Assembly (NCBI GenBank): GCA_032622095.1
Contig: CP136064.1
Coordinates: 216,582,205-216,646,204, forward strand
Direction of reading: 5' to 3'
Length of the DNA stretch: 64,000 bases
Source of the DNA: Siphonodentalium dalli
Taxonomy: Eukaryota; Mollusca; Scaphopoda; Gadilida; Siphonodentaliidae
Position 1 is the first letter of the stretch; each line of letters starts with the position of its first letter. Of the stretch, positions 24,828-37,294 are shown piece by piece. Under the pieces are notes generated by a model. That model was not told the DNA's origin and searched no databases. It was given only the letters and a program-made list of their open reading frames with translations. A program made the position numbers and the translations under genes.

Positions 24828-25055
24828 ATGGCACAACTGACTGAATCAGAGAGCCATGAAGGGAAACTTGCCATTGTATCTCCTCCTGGCACTGTTGTAT
24901 CAAGAAGCCGGGGAGATACCAACAACAATCAAGATGGTGAGCGAAGGGAAGCTGTCACGCCGACAGAGGAAACATACAAATGTGATGTAGGGCAATATCT
25001 TCAATCTATGGGAACAATACGACGCCAAACAGGTCTCAACCAGTCAGCTTCTTAG
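24828..25055 (+). other. Unassigned 75-codon open frame
   Basis: The frame starts MAQLTESESHEGKLAIVSPP and is polar, ending at a TAG after GLNQSAS. No domain is recognised. A neighbouring frame stays open past the stop, as in a decayed or spliced gene. The base composition is richer in GC than its surroundings. It could be a retroelement gag-like remnant or chance. Confidence 0.2.
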
Positions 25056-25299
25056 ACAATGTGCCCAGTTGTTTTCAACAGTTCCAGAGCCAGATATGCG
25101 TGAAGCAGAGAGAAGACAGCATATATACATACAGATACAGTGCTACACATAATTGCAATGCCCGAAGATCAACTTGTATGGTGTTTTTATTGTTTGCTTT
25201 ATTTAATGTTATTGTTTTAAAATGTTAACATTTCATTTGTTTTTAACTTTCATGACTTAATAAATATTTATTTTAATGAAATGATTAATAATACATCTG

Positions 25300-25420
25300 A
25301 AGGTCCCAGTTAGCCAAGGTCCCAGTTAGCTAAAAGGTCCCAGTTAGCCAGACTTGAGGTCCCAGACTCCACTCCCAGACTCCCAGTTAGCCAAGGTCCC
25401 AGTTAGCTGGCTACCTTTAC
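25300..25420. repeat. GGTCCCAGTTAGCCA short tandem cluster
   Basis: Five irregular copies of GGTCCCAGTTAGC lie within 120 bp. Not part of any gene I can see. Confidence 0.6.
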
Positions 25421-26248
25421 GTATTGATCATCTGCACAATAAGATAATTAAAAAGTAAAGAATTAGTTTATAATTAGTCCGCGACTTTGGTTTCAAAATC
25501 TACACATATTGTGTTCTGATATTTTCTGTTTTTGTAAGTGATTTACGATTTTTTATCAGAAAAGTAATAAATGTAGGGTCCCAAATAAGCTGTGCAGGTG
25601 GAATTTCTCTTGTAAATAAATTAAGTACCTGTACAGCATATTATTATTGTAATGAAATGACGGCCCTCAGTAACTATTAGCAGACAGCTAAATTGTAGCA
25701 AGACATCAAAGCACTCGACCGTCAATCTGTAACAACGCACGACACAAATCAAAGCGAGCAGATGTGGTACTGTAGAAATTTAAGTGTCACACTCAGTCAC
25801 AAGAGAGAGAGCATCAGCTAACATCATGTCAATCATTTATGCTGATAAACAGAGACGACACCCTCTCGAGCCTCACTGTGATTGGTTGAATCCAACTGTA
25901 GGTGCTGCCCAGAAATACCTGTTTCAGCCAGTTACGGAATTTCTGTATTTATGTATTCATCTATAATCATAACTTGTTGTCTTGTTTTTTAGGTATAATC
26001 ACATGTCTGTTAGTAAAATTGTATGGGGAATAAAACAAACTTTGACGACAGGCTGAGATAGAACACCAGAAATCTTATAGTTTTACTAATTAATTATCAC
26101 GAATTTGACATGTCTGACCGGACCGTTTAGCGGTAACAGAATAAAGTGATTATACCAAAAGACCTCTTCAACGAATTATCACCCAGTGACCCCACCCGAG
26201 TAATGATCAAATTAATTATGTCCAATGTAAACATAAAGTCATAGTATC

Positions 26249-28583
26249 CAGGGTTTACGCCAGGGGGGGAATTAATGAGTCCGTATTGGGGAAACACAAA
26301 ACGCGACGGGACGACCATGGTTCGTCCCGGCGGGGGGAAATTTTGTTATTTGACACTGAAAAGAAGCCATTTCCTTGCGCATGAGTGTCCCACAAAGCAA
26401 TCCAAAGCTATGTATGTTATGCAAGTCTATCATTTCCATCGGTGCATTAATTCTGTTGATGGTATCCAAATGATTAGTCATTAAATTACGTACGTAAGAC
26501 TGCTGTCTGATTGAAGACTATATAAATGAATGAGCTACGAGTTTAATACAGTGTTTACAAATTTATAACTTACAATAAGATTCCAACAGGTAGAATGAAT
26601 CCAAACACTAAAAAGCATCTACGCATTGACTAATAATACCTAGCAAGGAGAATTTAATAAAGTATTTCGTAGAATTTCAAGTAGCGTCAGTGAAAATGAA
26701 ATTATTATATTCTGTCAATCATAAAACTATTTCTGCGCGGCGACGTCATACTGCAGGGTTTGTCTGCAAGAGATATTTATAGCAGCGAAATACGAATGGC
26801 AGCGAAATCTTTCACCCGGAACGCGTAGCTTAGAGCCACGACGCCGCCATCGCACGCCGCCGCCAGCCATAATGGCCACAAGCCGCCGCCAGCCATATTA
26901 TCCTTACGTCAGCCACATGAAAAAAAAACTCCGCCACCGGAATTTTAAAATCGCTGAGCCGTGTTCATGGGCTTATATGTCAAGCACAACTGTACTGTGA
27001 ATCGCAATGGACACTGCTTGGTTGTTATATTATCAGAAGTTCAGAACACATGGCCTCTCAATGTGGGATAGACTATTCCAATGCATGCTTTCATCTAACT
27101 GAATGTAGCATCCATTCAGCATTGAAACTTGAAAGGGTTAAAATATAAATTGCTAATTTCGACACGACTCAGTCTCAGACATTGCTGGCATTTGTCAATA
27201 TATGCACATAACCTGTAGAATAGAATAGGAAATAGTTTGAAATATTACATATCTTTACTATTGGATTCATCGTTCAACGATGCATGCATATATCGCAAGA
27301 TGCCAGTGATGATAGCAGTCTCACAGAAGTCGACAGAAGTACAAATGTAACTTATGCCGATTAGGTGGGAAACTACGTAGTATACATTCTTGTAGTTTTT
27401 TTTAGCATTTTGGTGAACCCGTATATTTCCAGACCACATGCACGTATTCTTTTGGTGTTGGGCTTTTCCATAATGGCAAAAATAAATGAAGGACTTGGGG
27501 TCTATAACTGGGGATATATGAAACGAAAATACGCTGAATGATAATGTCTCAGCCGACTGAGCCGCCATATTTCGTCAGCCACGAACGTCGCGATTGAGCC
27601 GGCTTAGCTAGCTAACCAGCCACTAAAATTGGTTGAGCCAGCCCCGAGAACTATTTGTCGTGGCTTCAGGGTCTAGCGTAGCTTGTTCAATAGTCTGTAT
27701 TAGTCCAACAACTGATGACCGCAGCTACATGTATAGAACAGAGTTTTAGCCAACGTGTTATACACTATAATTGAGTTTTTGGCGGGAAGTGTGAACATGT
27801 GCGCCGTTGATTATTGTGCTTGGGGATCCAGACGGGACAACGAAACTATTATTGACCATACTTTGACTTTATCTCCGTATTGGGGGTGGGTATGTGTTCG
27901 TGTTTATCCTCCATGCATGTAATATGGCTCAAATGAATGGTGTTCTCACTATGAATTCCGGCTATAAAGACTGATTTGGGACAGGTTCCGTATTATTGTG
28001 AAATAAATCAGTTTGGGATTTTGTTAAGTATGCATGGCAATATACGCATAATAATCAACACATGTAGAGAATCACATGTATTTTTCAGGAACTTCACTTA
28101 ACGGTACATCGAACTCAAAACAAATGATAATACAGCAATAAGATAAATGATCAACATTGAGTAGTTTCATCCACGAAAATCCCGTGCTTAAAAATATCCC
28201 CGACTCAGCAATTGTGTGTTCTTTGATCCAATTATGTAATCGTACGATAGCACGGGGTCCTCGAGCGTGAGTAGTTTCATCCATGGAATCCCGTGCACAA
28301 AAATATATCCGCACTCAACAGTCCGGCATTCTTTGATGTTACCGCGACATGTATTACGCTGTATCTAATGTCGCTATGTGACAATTTTGGGAAATAGACT
28401 GTGTCAATTTTATTTTGACAATATTAATGAAAATAAGTGTAGATATATAGCCTGTCGACAAAGACAAGACTGAAAAAGTTTTTAATAAGTCATTTATTTG
28501 TGTATGAGTTGGATTTAATGCAACGACCTACGGGGGGAATGGGTCCGTGTGACGAACCCGCAGCCGGCCTGGCGGAAACCCTG
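26249..28583. mobile_element. 2.3-kb non-autonomous TIR element with 7-bp flanking repeats
   Basis: Ends CAGGGTTTACGCCAGG and (reverse complement of right end) CAGGGTTTCCGCCAGGCCGG. The identical 7-mer TAGTATC abuts both ends (26242-26248, 28584-28590). No transposase frame. The interior holds GC-rich CCGCCGCCAGCCATA words at 26850-26910. The terminal CAGGG suggests hAT or P, but the 7-bp flanks are atypical for hAT. Confidence 0.65.
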
Positions 28584-29234
28584 TAGTATCATTCAGATTT
28601 AGCACAGTTGTGTGTAAACCAATTAATATACTGTATACAATCAATAAACAATTCCTAGTAAGCAAAATTTGCTCATTTTGTCAGATTTTGTGGCAAAATT
28701 TGCTCATTTTGCGAGACTAACAAAAAGGTTTGATATACACGAAACCCGTCTAAGGTTTCGAACCAGACCAAATCATCTCGGCGGTTTCGAATTGAACCGA
28801 ACCTCGCAGGGGACTAATTGCGATGTAATATGAATGATAGCAAAATCGAAACACGTAGTTCAATAGCATGTATTCCAAAGTCTCCAATCAGACTGGTGAG
28901 ACCAAAGTTATTGGACAAGGAATTGTCAAGGAATGACCAACGAATCAGAATCAATTTAATATAGCATGGTCATGCTCAGTGTGCATGAATACGCACCATG
29001 TCAAATAACAGAGTTATGCCTCTTGCTTTGTAAATTATATTGACCTCAGTCTGCAAGCTGGCAATATGTGGACCAGATCGTGGGTTTTGCATGCAAACAT
29101 TGTTTATCGCAATTCGCGAGAAGCAGGCTGATATTGCATCGTCAAACCGGGTATATCACAAATAGCGATGCGATACTGCTTAAATCGTGCCATGGACCTG
29201 AGGCTGAATGAAGAATAAGATAAAAAGGGGAACG

Positions 29235-29310
29235 GACAGCTCAGTTGTATTTTTTGTGGGTTGACCTCTGAGCTACACCTTCGACACAGTCGAGGGTTCG
29301 AATCCAACAT
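29235..29310 (+). repeat. Possible tRNA-derived fragment (A/B box-like)
   Basis: GGGTTCGAATCC at 29293-29304 matches the pol III B-box core, and ACAGCTCAGTTGT about 55 bp upstream resembles an A box. No cloverleaf can be folded, so a tRNA gene is unlikely; a decayed SINE head is possible. Confidence 0.25.
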
Positions 29311-29422
29311 AGAATTGATTGGACTTTGTGTCGCAATCTGCATCGCCAGTACCATGAGCATGATGAATCAACCATCGATGCCATGATCGGACTCTGAGAA
29401 CGATTCCAGAAGCAAAAGAATC

Positions 29423-31397
29423 CGGTACGTATAAAAGCCGAACACAACCGAACATAACCGAACACAAGTCCAAATAATGGGAAATATCACGAATAAAGTT
29501 CATAGGCATGTGTATTCATGTTCACACTATTACTATACGAAGTTTGGTGGAGTTCGGGCAAATAATAAGTGTTTTATTCGATATTTTGTAAAACGCGTTT
29601 TGTGTTCGGCATAGAAAAGCCGAACATAAGTTATAATTTTGTCGTGGATTAGTCTAACGGCTGTCTAGCTAGGTGATAATTAATATCTGACATGGTCACT
29701 AATCCGAAAGGCTTTAATTGTTGTTGATGGCGGTCTCTCACCTATTGTAGTTCAGTGTTTTGACAAATAGTTTCAGTGTTTGATGGCGCCTACTATTATA
29801 GAAACAACATGCTTTTGATAGGCCCCGTCGTGAAAGACAACGATTGTAAAAACGTCGAGTGACAAACAAGTTTTCCCGCTAGTACACATACCTTATGCAC
29901 TCGTCACATGAAGCAAAACTTGGTGTAAACAATATTTATACACAATACAAAAGAAGATGAATATTTTACAAAAATGCTAATGGGTGATTATGGGTGATTG
30001 GAAAGGGATGAGACAACAAGCCTGTTGTGGCTTTTTTTGTAATTAAGTCCTCTCCCAAAACGTGACGAGAATAATAATAATTACAAAAATAAATATTTAT
30101 GTAACTTCATGGAAAGATTACAACTCAAAGTGTTTAACGTTTGACGCAGGGTAATTTCCAGGCCAGATTTGGTACCTGTAACAGGTATGGGCGCCCAAAC
30201 TCCAGGCGCCCAAAAAACGGTTAGAAAGAATAAAAATTCCTCAGTTAATTTGTTTTTTGACCATTATTACTAGAAAACAAACACAACTAACACTAAATCA
30301 TCAAATAAAGCAATAAATTGTCATTTTATGGCAGTATGTACATGTAGTTCAAGGGGGGAGGCCACCCCATACCCTCCCCAACTTAGGGCTGCGGCCTTCG
30401 GATACGACTTTGGCATATAAACAGGTGTCCCCAAATAATTACTGGAAACTACACTGGTTTGACGATACCGCAAAACGGGGCTATTGCCAAGAAGCCATGT
30501 CAGACTAAAAGAGTAAAGACATGAAAAACTAGATCAATCAACCCTAGCAAACATAAAAAAGTATCTTGAGCGCAAAATAAATAATCTTTATTCCTTTCAT
30601 ATCACATTCCTGTCATATCAGAGACATATTTGAAAATAAAATAAGATCTTAAATTTCTGCATATCACAGCATATCAGACTTTTAAAAAGATACAATACGA
30701 AACGCTCTTTATTCGGGGCGTGCTGATATTTGTCCAGTATGATCCATCTAAACAACCATATTGTACGAATGTACTTGTAATAATAACGGGGTGGGGGTAA
30801 CATTTTAATGAGAATGCAGACGAAAATGGACAACAATACGTTTTTCTCGCGAATAAAGCCTGCCAAATGCCATCTGGCAGATATTACTTATCACCTATCA
30901 GCGGATAAACTAATCCACGAGACAGAAGTTTGTGTTCTGCTTTTCTATATATGCCGAACACAAACGCGTTATACAAAACATCTAACAAAACACTCATTAT
31001 TGAAGCAAACTCCACCAAACTTCGTATAGTAATAGGTTGAACGTGAATACATATGTCTGAAGTTTACAAGGTGTTCGTATATTTAGTAGACTCTATATAG
31101 AGTTATATATCTCAAACGGCAGCTAATGTCACATCATTCTATGTGTTAATTAATTACCGGTGACTGCATGAGTGTCGAACATAAGCTAGCTTGTGTTCGG
31201 CTTTTCTATGCCGAACACTAAACGCGTCTTACAAAATATCGATTAAAACACTTATTATTGGCCCAAACTCCACCAAAATTCGTATATTTATAGTGTGAAC
31301 ATGAATACACATGCCTATGAACTTTATTCATGAAATTTCCTATTATTTGGACTTGTGTTCGGTTATGTTCGGTTGTGTTCGGCTTTTATGAGCTCCC
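29423..31397. mobile_element. Inverted-repeat element of ~2 kb with 8-bp flanks
   Basis: The flanks are AAAGAATC on both sides (29415-29422, 31398-31405). Arms of about 200 bp (to 29640, and from 31190) are inverted copies with repeated GTGTTCGG words, AACTCCACCAAA and GTGTTCGGCTTTTCTATGCC. A third arm-like copy sits inside at 30930-31070. No transposase is visible. Confidence 0.72.
30147..30456. mobile_element. hAT-type MITE, 310 bp, nested
   Basis: Termini CAGGGTAATTTCCAG and (reverse complement of right end) CAGTGTAGTTTCCAG. Perfect 8-bp target duplication GTTTGACG at 30139-30146 and 30457-30464. Nested inside the 29423-31397 element, so it is younger. Confidence 0.88.
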
Positions 31398-31405
31398 AAA
31401 GAATC

Positions 31406-33070
31406 TGACCAAATTTGAAAAACATGAACTAGGCGAATTTAATACTTCTGCTCCTCTCATAATGTCATGAACAGGGCTGACATTAGGGTGGGCACACTGT
31501 CAGCTAAATCATTTAGTAAATGGCTGTCCTGTGTGCAACAATGTGAGCACCTTAAAGATCCCTAACGAGTAACGTGGACCGTGGCATCGCGAATAAGTCA
31601 CCGATTCGACCAAAAAAATCCTGGAAAAATTGGGTGGCAGATCTACTCAATCCCAGTGCGCCTATGGCCAGCATTTGCCCCTGCACTGAAAACTCTACAG
31701 ATACTGACAGAACTTCAGAAGAACAGAACTTGTCAGAAGTCAGAAGATTCAACAGTTCAATTTCAACTTCAAAGTTCAAGTCAAGTTAGATCATATGATT
31801 ATGAATGTAAACTCAATTCAGTTTTTACATTTGTATACAACTTTAACTGTTGGTATAAACCAACACCTGTTCTGGCTTTCAGCATTCTGATTTCGTTTTC
31901 ATTGGAACAACTGTATTAGTTTCCCAAAACACTTTTGGAAAGTTTGCCCTTCGCAAAATTTATTCAAAGCCATGTGCCGGAAGTTCGAAATGTAAACAGG
32001 TGGCCGGTACGTGTTTCCTAATTACTTTTACGGTTGAGTGCAAGTAGCGGTGAGATTTGCAGGTAGCAGTGCTGTTGCTGTCATTGGGGCAATTTGCTTT
32101 CGCGTTTGTTTTGTAGACGTCTTAGCCTTTATGATCCTTTATGCATACTATATTTATAGAATTATTCAACTATTCGCTGGTGTTATATTTTACCATTGAT
32201 CTGTTTTAATCTGTTCCTGAAGGATATCCCTCATGTTTTGTTTATATATATGATATCGAGGTCCGAGGAGCACCCCACACGATTTATGTGCGATTTTATT
32301 TTCATAAGTTGTAAGTTAAGATATTCTGTGAGAGATTACATACAAGGGTGATCCATAGCTTTCAGCAGCTTTCAGTAGCTCGTGTAGATCTAGTGATTAA
32401 AATATTCGGACTGGCTAGAGTGCAGTATTCGGTACTTTAGCCAAACTGCCAAAGTACCGTATAATCTATGCGTTGCTTGCATGACGTCATCACGTCAACT
32501 TGAATTGTGCGCGTTCGTCACAACAATGGCGGCGTACGTCCGAGTGCCGATGTATTCGACACCGAATTAACGGGCAGATGCTCAATTAATGGAATTCGAA
32601 CGCTTGTAGAATGTAGACAGCATGGGGGATTTGAATCCATGTAGGATGATTCATTTCCAAAATCAAAATCACGTGCCTGGTTACTACAGTATCGACTCGA
32701 AAGAGACTATATGACGAAATACCAAGCTATTTGTGCATAGATCGAGGCCAAATCACGCTGTTCATATTACTCAAAACACAATTATGTATGCATGTATATT
32801 CACGTGGCATGCGAATCAAATGTATAGGCCCACATATACGGTACTATATAGTCAAACTGCTATTTAAAGTGCTGTATATACGGCACTTTAAATAGCAGTT
32901 CGGCTAAAGTCCCGTATATATATATACGATAACTTTCCTCCAGGTGATGTATAGTTTGGTGTCCTTTGTTTCAACGACTTTGTACATTCGATTACAAGCT
33001 GTGTAAGTACGGTACATCCTAAATTTGATCTAGGCTAAGAGTGTTAGGAAGGTGCTGACAGGAGAGCATG
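31406..33070. other. Mostly unassigned sequence with two small hairpins
   Basis: Frames at 31552-31919 are open on both strands but match nothing recognised. A start-like ACAACAATGGCGGC occurs at 32520-32533 and is closed after 14 codons; no splice partner was found. Related hairpins lie at 32430-32462 and 32834-32920. Confidence 0.4.
32834..32920. mobile_element. 87-bp foldback with a perfect 18-bp inner stem
   Basis: The inner stem AACTGCTATTTAAAGTGC is exactly inverted after a 10-base loop. Outer arms ATATACGGTACT... and ...AAAGTCCCGTATAT extend it to about 42 bp. A shortened relative (CGGTACTTTAGCCAAACTGC) is at 32430-32462. Confidence 0.7.
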
Positions 33071-33145
33071 TCTACGTCGGGCCAACGTTGGCATACTGTC
33101 GGCATGGTGCACTGTTAGTATTGCTGAATAGGTCACTCTCACCGA

Positions 33146-33206
33146 TTTTCTGTGATAAAGTTACCCAGGTTCCCGAAATTGTGATAAAGTTACCCAGGTT
33201 GGAGAG
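33146..33206. repeat. 29-30-bp direct repeats at the palindrome's outer edge
   Basis: GTGATAAAGTTACCCAGGTT occurs twice, with a third copy (one change) to 33230; an inverted partial copy is at 33421-33435. The right arm has two inverted copies at 43201-43255. These lie at the least conserved part of the palindrome. Confidence 0.75.
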
Positions 33207-33637
33207 GATTGTGATACAGTTACCCAGGTTACTGTAATAACATTTCATGTTTAGCAACAAATTATTCATTTTTGCGATCAAAATGACGAACTACAGTACC
33301 GTACTAATTAATATGTCTTAATTTATGCTTAATAAGGGCTATTAATTACTTGACAAAACTGAACAATATTTCCCTCTGTCACTTTTAAATCGAGTTGATA
33401 TTGTGAGATTTGCTTAACATGGGTAACTTTATCACATTTCTAGAAGAATAGCCGTCTCGTTACCGTCACATCTAAAAATAGAATCTTTGGTGTCTAAAAT
33501 TGGTTGTGGGTGTCTCGTTACCTTCACATCTAAAAATAGAATCTTTGGGTCTAAAAATTGTTTGAGGGTAAAATTGTTTGAGGGTAAAATTGGTTGTACT
33601 AAAATATTCCCAAAATATCAAAACCCAAAATATTTTT

Positions 33638-33984
33638 TCAAAACCCAAAACTTCCAAAATTTCAAAAACTTCCAAAATTTCAAAAACTTTCAAATATTTC
33701 AAAAATTTCAAAAACTTTCAAATATTTCAAAAATTTCAAAAACTTCCAAAATTTGCAGAATTTCCAAAACTTCCAAAATTTCCAAAACTTCCAAAATTTC
33801 CAAAATTTCCAAAATTTCCAAAACTTACAAAATTTCCAAAACTCCAAAAATTTCCAAAATTTCCAAAATTTCCAAAATTTCAAAAACTTCCAAAATTTCC
33901 AAAACTCCAAAAATTTCCAAAACTTCCAAAATTTCCAAAATTTCAAAAACTTCCAAAATTTCCAAAACTTCCAAAATTTCAATA
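33638..33984. repeat. CCAAAATTT / CCAAAACTT nonamer array, left arm
   Basis: About 38 units of 9 bp. Its mirror is 42648-42994, identical in length with a few substitutions. Several frames on both strands are open (e.g. KFPKLPKFP or FQNFQNFQN), an effect of the 9-bp period and not evidence of coding. Confidence 0.85.
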
Positions 33985-34073
33985 TAATGAAGATGACGAG
34001 CAACCAATTTTCGACTGGCCTGAGGCATTACGTTATGGAATGAATAACGACAGCGGATCAGAATGCATACATA

Positions 34074-34291
34074 TAGTACGTCACTTGGACATTTTATCAG
34101 TTTATCACGTGATCACTAAATGTGGCAATCGGGTATCCACCGATGCCTGCAATATATTATTTATAATAATTGGACTCATTGATCTCACGTGAATAATACT
34201 CTTAGTTGTTCCAATAAAATAGTTATCAAATTCGATCACCAATAGATTTGACTGTGGAATGTAAGGACCTTTAACTTATTTATCGATCTAA
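34074..34291 (+). repeat. Block D1, first copy in left arm
   Basis: Starts TAGTACGTCACTTGGACATT and is repeated at 35691-35908 in the same orientation; both are mirrored in the right arm (42341-42558, 40724-40941). It contains CCAATAAAATAG. Function unknown. Confidence 0.8.
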
Positions 34292-34572
34292 AGGGACACT
34301 CATTATGAATGAATGTTAACAATACAAGCGCACGAATGAAGAGCGTTGAACATATACGAAATTACTACACGAATGAATTGAACCTTGAAATTTATATTTT
34401 CAAATCTTACCAACAACAGCTACAGACATAATCATAGTATTATACTGTCTTGCATGTACACACGCTATGACATCATTAAAGGCGGACAATCCACTCACGG
34501 TGTGACAACAGATACGGACATAGGCATGGTGTTATACAGTCTTCTATGTACCCACGCTATGACACCATTAAC
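34292..34572 (+). repeat. Block D2, first copy in left arm
   Basis: Shared phrase GAAGAGCGTTGAACATATAC, then CACACGCTATGACATCATTA. Further copies are at 36072-36230 (partial) and 36305-36589, with mirrors in the right arm (42060-42340, 40402-40560, 40043-40327). Confidence 0.8.
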
Positions 34573-34617
34573 GTACATTGAATGTTAGGTATATGACTCT
34601 TGAGTATGTACCGATCA

Positions 34618-35424
34618 ATGAGCAAATGAGCAAAAAACTGAGCAAATGAGCAAGAAAATGAGCAAATGAGCAATAAAAATGAGCAAATGAGCATAAAAAT
34701 GAGCAAATGAGCAAGAAAATGAGCAAATGAGCAAGAAAATGAGCAAATGAGCAATAAAAATGAGCAAATGAGCAAGAAAATGAGCAAATGAGCAAGAAAA
34801 TGAGCAAATGAGCATAAAAATGAGCAAATGAGCAAAAAAAATGAGCAAATGAGCAATAAAAATGAGCAAATGAGCAAGAAAATGAGCAAATGAGCAAGAA
34901 AATGAGCAAATGAGCAATAAAAATGAGCAAATGAGCCAAAAAATGAGCAAATGAGCAAGAAAATGAGCAAATGAGCAATAAAAATGAGCAAATGAGCAAA
35001 TAAATGAGCAAATGAGCAAGAAAATGAGCAAATGAGCAATAAAAATGAGCAAATGAGCAAATAAATGAGCAAATGAGCAATAAAAATGAGCAAATGAGCA
35101 AAAAAATGAGCAAATGAGCAATAAAAATGAGCAAATGAGCAAATAAATGAGCAAATGAGCAAAAAAATGAGCAAATGAGCAAATAAATGAGCAAATGAGC
35201 AATAAAAATGAGCAAATGAGCAAAAAAATGAGCAAATGAGCAATAAAAATGAACAAATGAGCAAATAAATGAGCAAATGAGCAAAAAAATGAGCAAATGA
35301 GCAAATAAATGAGCAAATGAGCAAGAAAATGAGCAAATGAGCAAATAAATGAGCAAATGAGCAAAAAAATGAGCAATAAAATGAGCAAATGAGCAATAAA
35401 AATGAGCAAATGAGCAAAAAAATG
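34618..35424. repeat. AAATGAGC-based minisatellite, left arm
   Basis: About 40 units of roughly 20 bp, each two GAGCAAAT words plus a variable A-rich spacer (AGCAATAAAA, AGCAAGAAA, AGCAAATAA). The minus strand is open in three frames through the array (LLICSFxCSFAH), which is compositional. The short seed ATGAGCAAATAAATGAGC also occurs near the palindrome axis at 37976. Confidence 0.9.
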
Positions 35425-36724
35425 GGCATACCTGTATGTAGGCCTACCAGTGGATGAATAGTCTGCCGGAGAAGTACTGTGTAGACAGGTCTTGTCAGTA
35501 AGAGAGTCAGACGATAAGTGAAGGCTCGGCTATTAAAACATAGTAATGCGATAGCGAACATCAAACGAGTCTGCGCACGCATATCTGTCAAAGGATACGA
35601 TGGCAGTCATTGGTCAATTTATCCCCGGTGTCAGCTCAGTACCCAATCGGGACGAAGCCGAAGGTCAACTCATTTTTTTTTTGCTCATTATAGTACGTCA
35701 CTTGGACATTTTATCAGTTTATCACGTGATCACTAAATGTGGCAATCGGGTATCCACCGATGCCTGCAATTTATTATTTATAATAATTGGACTCATTGAT
35801 CTCACGTAAATAATACTCTTAGTTGTTCCAATAAAATAGTTATCAAATTCGATCACCAATAGATTTGACTGTGGAATATAATGACCTTTAACTTATTTAT
35901 CGATCTATGTTAGAACATGGTCTTAACAAAAAACTTGACCATAACAAAAATTACCTTACATTTATGCATGAATCTAATTAGACCATACGTAAATATTGTC
36001 AGCTTATCGTCTGATGAGCAAATCCGATGTTTATCAAAAATAGTACAACTTCCAGTTGGTAATTACTCTTACGAATGAAGAGCGTTGAACATATACGAAA
36101 TTACTACACGAATGAACTGAAATTTATATTTTCACATCTTACCAACAACAGATACAGACATAGTCATAGTGTTATACTATCTTACATGTACCCATGCTAT
36201 GACATCATTCGAAGGGGCAATACACTCAAGGAGTTAAAGTGACACGAAACAAGGGACGTGATGTAATATTGGTGTTTGAATCTTAAAGGAACACAAGACA
36301 CTCTAAAGGGACACTCATTATGAATGAATGTTAACAATACAAGCGCACGAATGAAGAGCGTTGAACATATACGAAATTACTACACGAATGAATTGAACCT
36401 TGAAATTTATATTTCACATCTTACCAACAACAGCTACATGCATTATCATAGGGTTATACTGTCTTGCATATACACACGCTATGACATCATTAAAGGCGGA
36501 CAATCCACTCACGGTGTGACAACAGATACAGACATAGGCATAGTGTTATACAGTCTTCTATGTACCAATGCTATGACATAATTAAAGGGGGATAATACAC
36601 GCACGGTGTGGAATGTTAAAGTGACACGCGGTAAGGGACGTGATGTAATATTGGTGAAACCCCCTCCCCACTTATAGATATATAACGAAGACGAGAATAA
36701 CATGTTGATGAAGTTTATTGAAAT

Positions 36725-37294
36725 TTAATCATTGTCTGAATCTTCGACCGTTAGATTTACTTCTAAGAGTTTCTTGAATTTTCTCATCGCTTCATCTGCA
36801 GCCCATTCATTATTATATCCGTGTTTGGTCAGTTTGACCATTTTCTTCATGATCATGGTATGTATGCGTGATGTTTTCAATCGATACTGGTATTCTATTA
36901 ATCGTCTATAACTTTTGAGAAACAGAGCAAACTCTGTGTCGATGGTATCCTCTTTTCCCGACATGCTCTCATCTCCCGAAATGCTCTCTTCTTCTTTCAC
37001 ATCATTGGTGACGCGTTTCATCATACTTTTGAATGTGTCCATCTCGTTGACACATCGCGCAGCTTTCTTAAGACCGAATACCGTTCTACTACCGACGCCA
37101 TTACCATCTTCTGAATCTGATAGCGTTCCACGTTCATCTTCATCTGAATCTAGAACCGCTTCGTCAGATTCATCGGTATCTTCTCCGAAGAGAGTTGGTT
37201 TTGTCTCGGACATAACTCCGTGTTTAATCTGTTTATGTCTTTGTAGATTGTAGTTCGTCGATAAAATAATGCCACATAAATCACACCCGTGCAT
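36725..37294 (-). CDS. C2H2 zinc-finger / acidic protein, 189 aa (left arm)
   Basis: Identical in frame and length to 39338-39907. Residues 4-25 form a C2H2 finger (C4-x2-C7-x12-H20-x4-H25). Residues about 38-62 are strongly acidic (DEDERGTLSDSEDG), and the C-terminal half is basic and helical with KKMVKLTKHGYNNEW. A single finger with an acidic stretch suggests a DNA-binding regulator, but no family is recognised. AATAAA (mirror, 36714-36719) lies just after the stop. Confidence 0.65.
   Translation of the reverse strand: MHGCDLCGIILSTNYNLQRHKQIKHGVMSETKPTLFGEDTDESDEAVLDSDEDERGTLSDSEDGNGVGSRTVFGLKKAARCVNEMDTFKSMMKRVTNDVKEEESISGDESMSGKEDTIDTEFALFLKSYRRLIEYQYRLKTSRIHTMIMKKMVKLTKHGYNNEWAADEAMRKFKKLLEVNLTVEDSDND

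Noticed and set aside
29235-29310. tRNA gene
   Set aside because: The B-box core is good but no cloverleaf pairs and the spacing from the A-like box is long.
31552-31919. Protein-coding gene suggested by overlapping frames on both strands
   Set aside because: No domain, splice site or start context supports either strand.
32520-32575. First exon starting ACAACAATGGCGGC
   Set aside because: Good start context but closed after 14 codons, with no convincing donor or downstream exon.
33487-34192. KFPKLPKFP / FQNFQNFQN / LEILEVLEI frames in the nonamer arrays
   Set aside because: A 9-bp period keeps every frame open on both strands; this is composition only.
34618-35424. CRISPR-like array
   Set aside because: Units are contiguous, spacers are low complexity and the genome is animal; it is a minisatellite.
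34557-35591. Long open frames of LLICSFxCSFAH type (up to 344 codons) and their mirrors at 41041-42075
   Set aside because: They are produced by a ~20-bp array lacking stops in three frames of one strand. The repeated translation and absence of non-repeat conserved sequence make coding very unlikely.
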